Positions 5,946-8,079 of a stretch of 8,079 bases of DNA are shown one piece after another. Below the pieces are notes generated by a model. It searched no databases and was not told the DNA's origin. It saw only the letters and a program-made list of their open reading frames with translations. Origin of the DNA: Erysipelotrichaceae bacterium (GTDB lineage Bacteria > Bacillota_I > Bacilli_A > Erysipelotrichales > Coprobacillaceae); the NCBI GenBank assembly GCA_021200395.1, contig JAJQGQ010000234.1:1-8079 (forward strand), written 5' to 3'. Both the position numbers and the translations under genes were made by a program. How positions within the stretch are numbered: the first letter of the stretch is position 1; each line of letters starts with the position of its first letter.

Positions 5946-6529
5946 AAGTAATAGGTATTACAAGTTCTATAGCTGGCGGCAAAAGTACTGTGACCAACTA
6001 TTTAAGACAAAAGGGATATGTGGTATTGGATGCTGATGAAATATCTCATCATGCTTTAGATAAAGGGACAAGAAGTTATTATCAAGTGAAAGAAATGTTT
6101 AAAGATTGTGTGGATGAGGATAGGAATATTGATCGTAAGAAATTAGGTAAGATTGTTTTTAATGATGAAGGGCTAAAAAAACAATTGGAGGATATTATTC
6201 ATCCCTATGTTTCAAGTACAATGAAAAAACAAATTCAACAATCTCAAGAAGATGTTATCTTCCTTGATATTCCATTACTCTATGAAGCTCATTTTGAATA
6301 TCTTTGTGATAAGGTTATTGTTGTATATGTTGATGAAAAGACGCAGTGTGAACGTTTAATGAAACGTAATCACATTAATAAAGAAGAAGCCTTGCATCTT
6401 ATGCATCAACAGATATCTATTGAAGAAAAGAAAGTCAAAGCTGATTATGTATTAGATAATACATTAGGTTTTGAAGATTTATATCAAAATATAGAAAGGA
6501 TTCTAACAAGTGAAATTATACATGAGTGA
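5942..6529 (+). CDS. coaE: Dephospho-CoA kinase CoaE
   Basis: Catalyses the last step of coenzyme A synthesis, ATP-dependent phosphorylation of the 3'-hydroxyl of dephospho-CoA. The 195 residues are the normal length. The P-loop region is GITSSIAGGKST (5-16); VVLDADEISH (27-36) contains the DAD substrate motif, FLDIPLLYE (107-115) the conserved D-x-P-L-L-[FY]-E segment, and ADYVLDN (167-173) the C-terminal family motif. The first P-loop Gly is replaced by Ser8 (SSIAGGKS rather than the usual GG/GS-I-x-S-GKS), while Lys14 and Ser15 are intact, so activity is expected. The ATG overlaps the oxidoreductase stop by 4 nt, with AAAGGA 9 nt upstream. Placement before dnaB follows the common Firmicute order. 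Confidence 0.95.
   Translation: MKVIGITSSIAGGKSTVTNYLRQKGYVVLDADEISHHALDKGTRSYYQVKEMFKDCVDEDRNIDRKKLGKIVFNDEGLKKQLEDIIHPYVSSTMKKQIQQSQEDVIFLDIPLLYEAHFEYLCDKVIVVYVDEKTQCERLMKRNHINKEEALHLMHQQISIEEKKVKADYVLDNTLGFEDLYQNIERILTSEIIHE
6494..6500 (+). promoter_or_regulatory. Ribosome binding site favouring the GTG start of dnaB
   Basis: GAAAGGA lies 9 nt before the GTG at 6510-6512, but 21 nt before the in-frame ATG at 6522. The GTG is therefore preferred, giving a 20-nt overlap with the end of coaE. Confidence 0.6.
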
Positions 6530-7736
6530 TTTTTATCGTTGTGAGATATTCTATCCCCTCGATGAAATACAAAATGATATACTTTATTATCTTTATCAGC
6601 CTCTTATTGGTGCATCTGCCGTTCATCTTTATATGATGCTTCATCTTGAAGGTAAACGTATGAAAAAAAATAATACGGTTGCACCTTTATCAAGACTCGT
6701 CAGTTTCTTATCTATCAATATGACAGATTTAGAAAAACAACTAAGATCATTAGAAGCTATTGGCTTAATTAGAACTTATGTCAAACATCAGGATAATTTA
6801 ACCCAGTATATTTATCAGCTCATGTCACCACTTTCTTTAAAAGCCTTCTTTAAAAACCAAATTCTAACATCATTATTAGAAGAATCATTATCTACTGATG
6901 ATCTTAAAAGAACCATTCAATATTTTAAGGCCTATCATGAAAACATCCAAGATTATGAAGAAGTTACGGCAAAATTCCAAGATGTCTTTACGATAACCCA
7001 TAAACAAAATAGTCGTAAACTTCAATATAGTGAAGATATGCCTGAAGAAAAAACAAAAGAAGTTGTTTTAGATTATGATTATGATTTATTTTATAAGACT
7101 TTATCTGATTATCAGGTCAATCGTAAAAAATTAAACAAAGACGATGAAAAATATGTTATTCAATTAGCACAAGTATATCATATTGACGCAATCACTTTAG
7201 CAGGCTTTGTGAAGGAAGCTATGGAATCACAAGGTATTAATAGACAAATACTTAAAAATAAGATCAAAGAATACTATGATCTAGATCATCAATCATCCTT
7301 AAGTGAAGTCTATCATAAACAACCTATTCAATATCAAACATCGTCCAATAGTAATTCACCATTAGAATTACATATGAAATATCTAGATAGTATTACGCCT
7401 TATGAATTATTAAAAGATAAACAAGGTGGAAAAGAACCAGTATATCATGATTTAATGATTGTTGAAACACTTATGAGTCAATTAGGGTTAAAACCAGCAG
7501 TAGTGAATGTTTTATTGGAATATGTTTTAGGTAAGAATGATAATCGTTTATCAAAACGTTATTTAGAAACAATAGGTTCTTCATGGACAAGAAAGCATAT
7601 TGAAACAGCTATGGATGCTTATCGAGAATTGATGCATGTAGATGAGGATGATTTACAGGAAGTAAAGGAAATAGAAGAAGTTGATAATGCAGAAGCAAAA
7701 TCATTATTAGATAAATTGAAAGGCGGAAGTGTATGA
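6510..7736 (+). CDS. dnaB: DnaB replication initiation/membrane attachment protein (DnaD-like)
   Basis: Firmicute DnaB (not the replicative helicase of Gram-negative naming), which with DnaD and DnaI brings the helicase to oriC and restart sites. It has 408 residues. The N-terminal winged-helix region includes QNDILYYLYQPLIGASAVHLY (21-41) and SRLVSFLSINMTDLEKQLRSLEAIGLI (61-87). A first DnaD-like helical domain runs about 190-256 (KLNKDDEKYVIQLAQVYHID), and a second about 295-375 with the hallmark YxxxIxxxW motif as YLETIGSSW (Tyr351, Ile355, Trp359) followed by TRKHIETAMDAYREL. The acidic tail (about 377-397) is common in this family. GTG start with a 20-nt overlap into coaE, and a 4-nt ATGA overlap with dnaI. 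The order coaE-dnaB-dnaI is conserved in Firmicutes, although no nrdR lies between coaE and dnaB here. Confidence 0.92.
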   Translation: MKLYMSDFYRCEIFYPLDEIQNDILYYLYQPLIGASAVHLYMMLHLEGKRMKKNNTVAPLSRLVSFLSINMTDLEKQLRSLEAIGLIRTYVKHQDNLTQYIYQLMSPLSLKAFFKNQILTSLLEESLSTDDLKRTIQYFKAYHENIQDYEEVTAKFQDVFTITHKQNSRKLQYSEDMPEEKTKEVVLDYDYDLFYKTLSDYQVNRKKLNKDDEKYVIQLAQVYHIDAITLAGFVKEAMESQGINRQILKNKIKEYYDLDHQSSLSEVYHKQPIQYQTSSNSNSPLELHMKYLDSITPYELLKDKQGGKEPVYHDLMIVETLMSQLGLKPAVVNVLLEYVLGKNDNRLSKRYLETIGSSWTRKHIETAMDAYRELMHVDEDDLQEVKEIEEVDNAEAKSLLDKLKGGSV

Positions 7737-8079
7737 ATAAAGTAAGTAATGAAATAGAAAATTATGATATTTCTCAGATGAAACAGGATAGTATCTCACG
7801 CCTTTTAAAGAATAAAGATATTAGAACTTTTTTAAGAAATCATCAATTAAATACAAGTATTATGGATGATTATTGGGTAGAGTTTCTAGATTATGAAGAA
7901 GACAAGCAAAAATGTGAACATTGTCAATCTTTAGAAACTTGTTCTAAAGCTAGTATTGGTATGAGAAAAGTATTAAGTTATTATGATGGTCAAGTTGTTT
8001 TAGAAATGGAAAGTTGTTCATTAGGAAAGAAGTTACAGGATAAAAGAGAATTATTAGAAAAATTTACTAGTAATATGAA
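7733..8079 (+). CDS. dnaI: Primosomal protein DnaI, N-terminal part (cut by window end)
   Basis: Helicase loader that delivers the replicative helicase with DnaB and DnaD. Only the first 115 codons are present; the frame is open to the window end and the C-terminal AAA+ ATPase domain is not visible. The visible part is the helicase-binding, zinc-binding N-terminal domain: helical residues 1-58, then KCEHCQSLETC (60-70) and MESCSLGKK (92-100). Cys61, Cys64, Cys70 and Cys95 are possible zinc ligands; no His lies between Cys70 and Cys95. The ATG overlaps the dnaB stop (ATGA), with AAAGGCGG 6 nt upstream inside dnaB. Identity rests on position behind dnaB plus the Cys pattern. Confidence 0.88.
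   Translation, partial: MNKVSNEIENYDISQMKQDSISRLLKNKDIRTFLRNHQLNTSIMDDYWVEFLDYEEDKQKCEHCQSLETCSKASIGMRKVLSYYDGQVVLEMESCSLGKKLQDKRELLEKFTSNM

Overview
The window is AT-rich, low-GC Bacillota DNA. Strong AGGAGG-type ribosome binding sites, TTG and GTG starts, and a mutM-coaE-dnaB-dnaI replication/repair cluster all point to a Firmicute. The protein style would suit a gut Erysipelotrichia/Coprobacillaceae-like organism, but that assignment is inference and no genus can be named from the sequence.

Left block (1-3376, + strand): a compact secretion and surface operon. It starts with a SipW-type (ER-type, Ser/His/Asp) signal peptidase. Next come a TasA/camelysin-like secreted protein, a 110-residue protein with an N-terminal export signal, a Thr-rich linker and a C-terminal membrane segment, and a 570-residue protein joining a TasA-like N-terminal domain to a right-handed beta-helix domain. 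All three substrates carry the same N-terminal signature, Ser-[Leu/Tyr] followed at fixed distance by Asn-x-Phe, so they are probably processed by the neighbouring peptidase. The likeliest reading is a small extracellular fibre or matrix system with its own peptidase, a fibre subunit, a membrane tether and a decorated subunit. The operon ends at a perfect 11-bp hairpin that also serves the convergent gene.

Middle (3376-4191): one minus-strand gene for an AbiEi/DUF6088-like antitoxin-type DNA-binding protein, with no toxin partner visible. A 195-bp divergent intergenic region follows, holding two candidate extended -10 promoters for the rightward operon and a strong 40-bp dyad.

Right block (4192-8079, + strand): a tightly packed housekeeping operon. 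It encodes MutM (8-oxoguanine repair glycosylase), a Gfo/Idh/MocA-family oxidoreductase, CoaE (dephospho-CoA kinase), DnaB (DnaD-like replication initiation protein) and the start of DnaI (helicase loader, cut by the window edge). Genes overlap by 4 to 20 nt or lie 2 nt apart, which suggests translational coupling. The oxidoreductase is not part of the classic cluster, and the nrdR gene often found between coaE and dnaB is absent here.

The most promising unusual point is the 110-residue protein at 1269-1601. It keeps only the signal and the Asn-x-Phe strand of a TasA-like protein and joins it by a Thr-rich linker to a membrane anchor. That is what a tethered donor-strand base for a fibre would look like.
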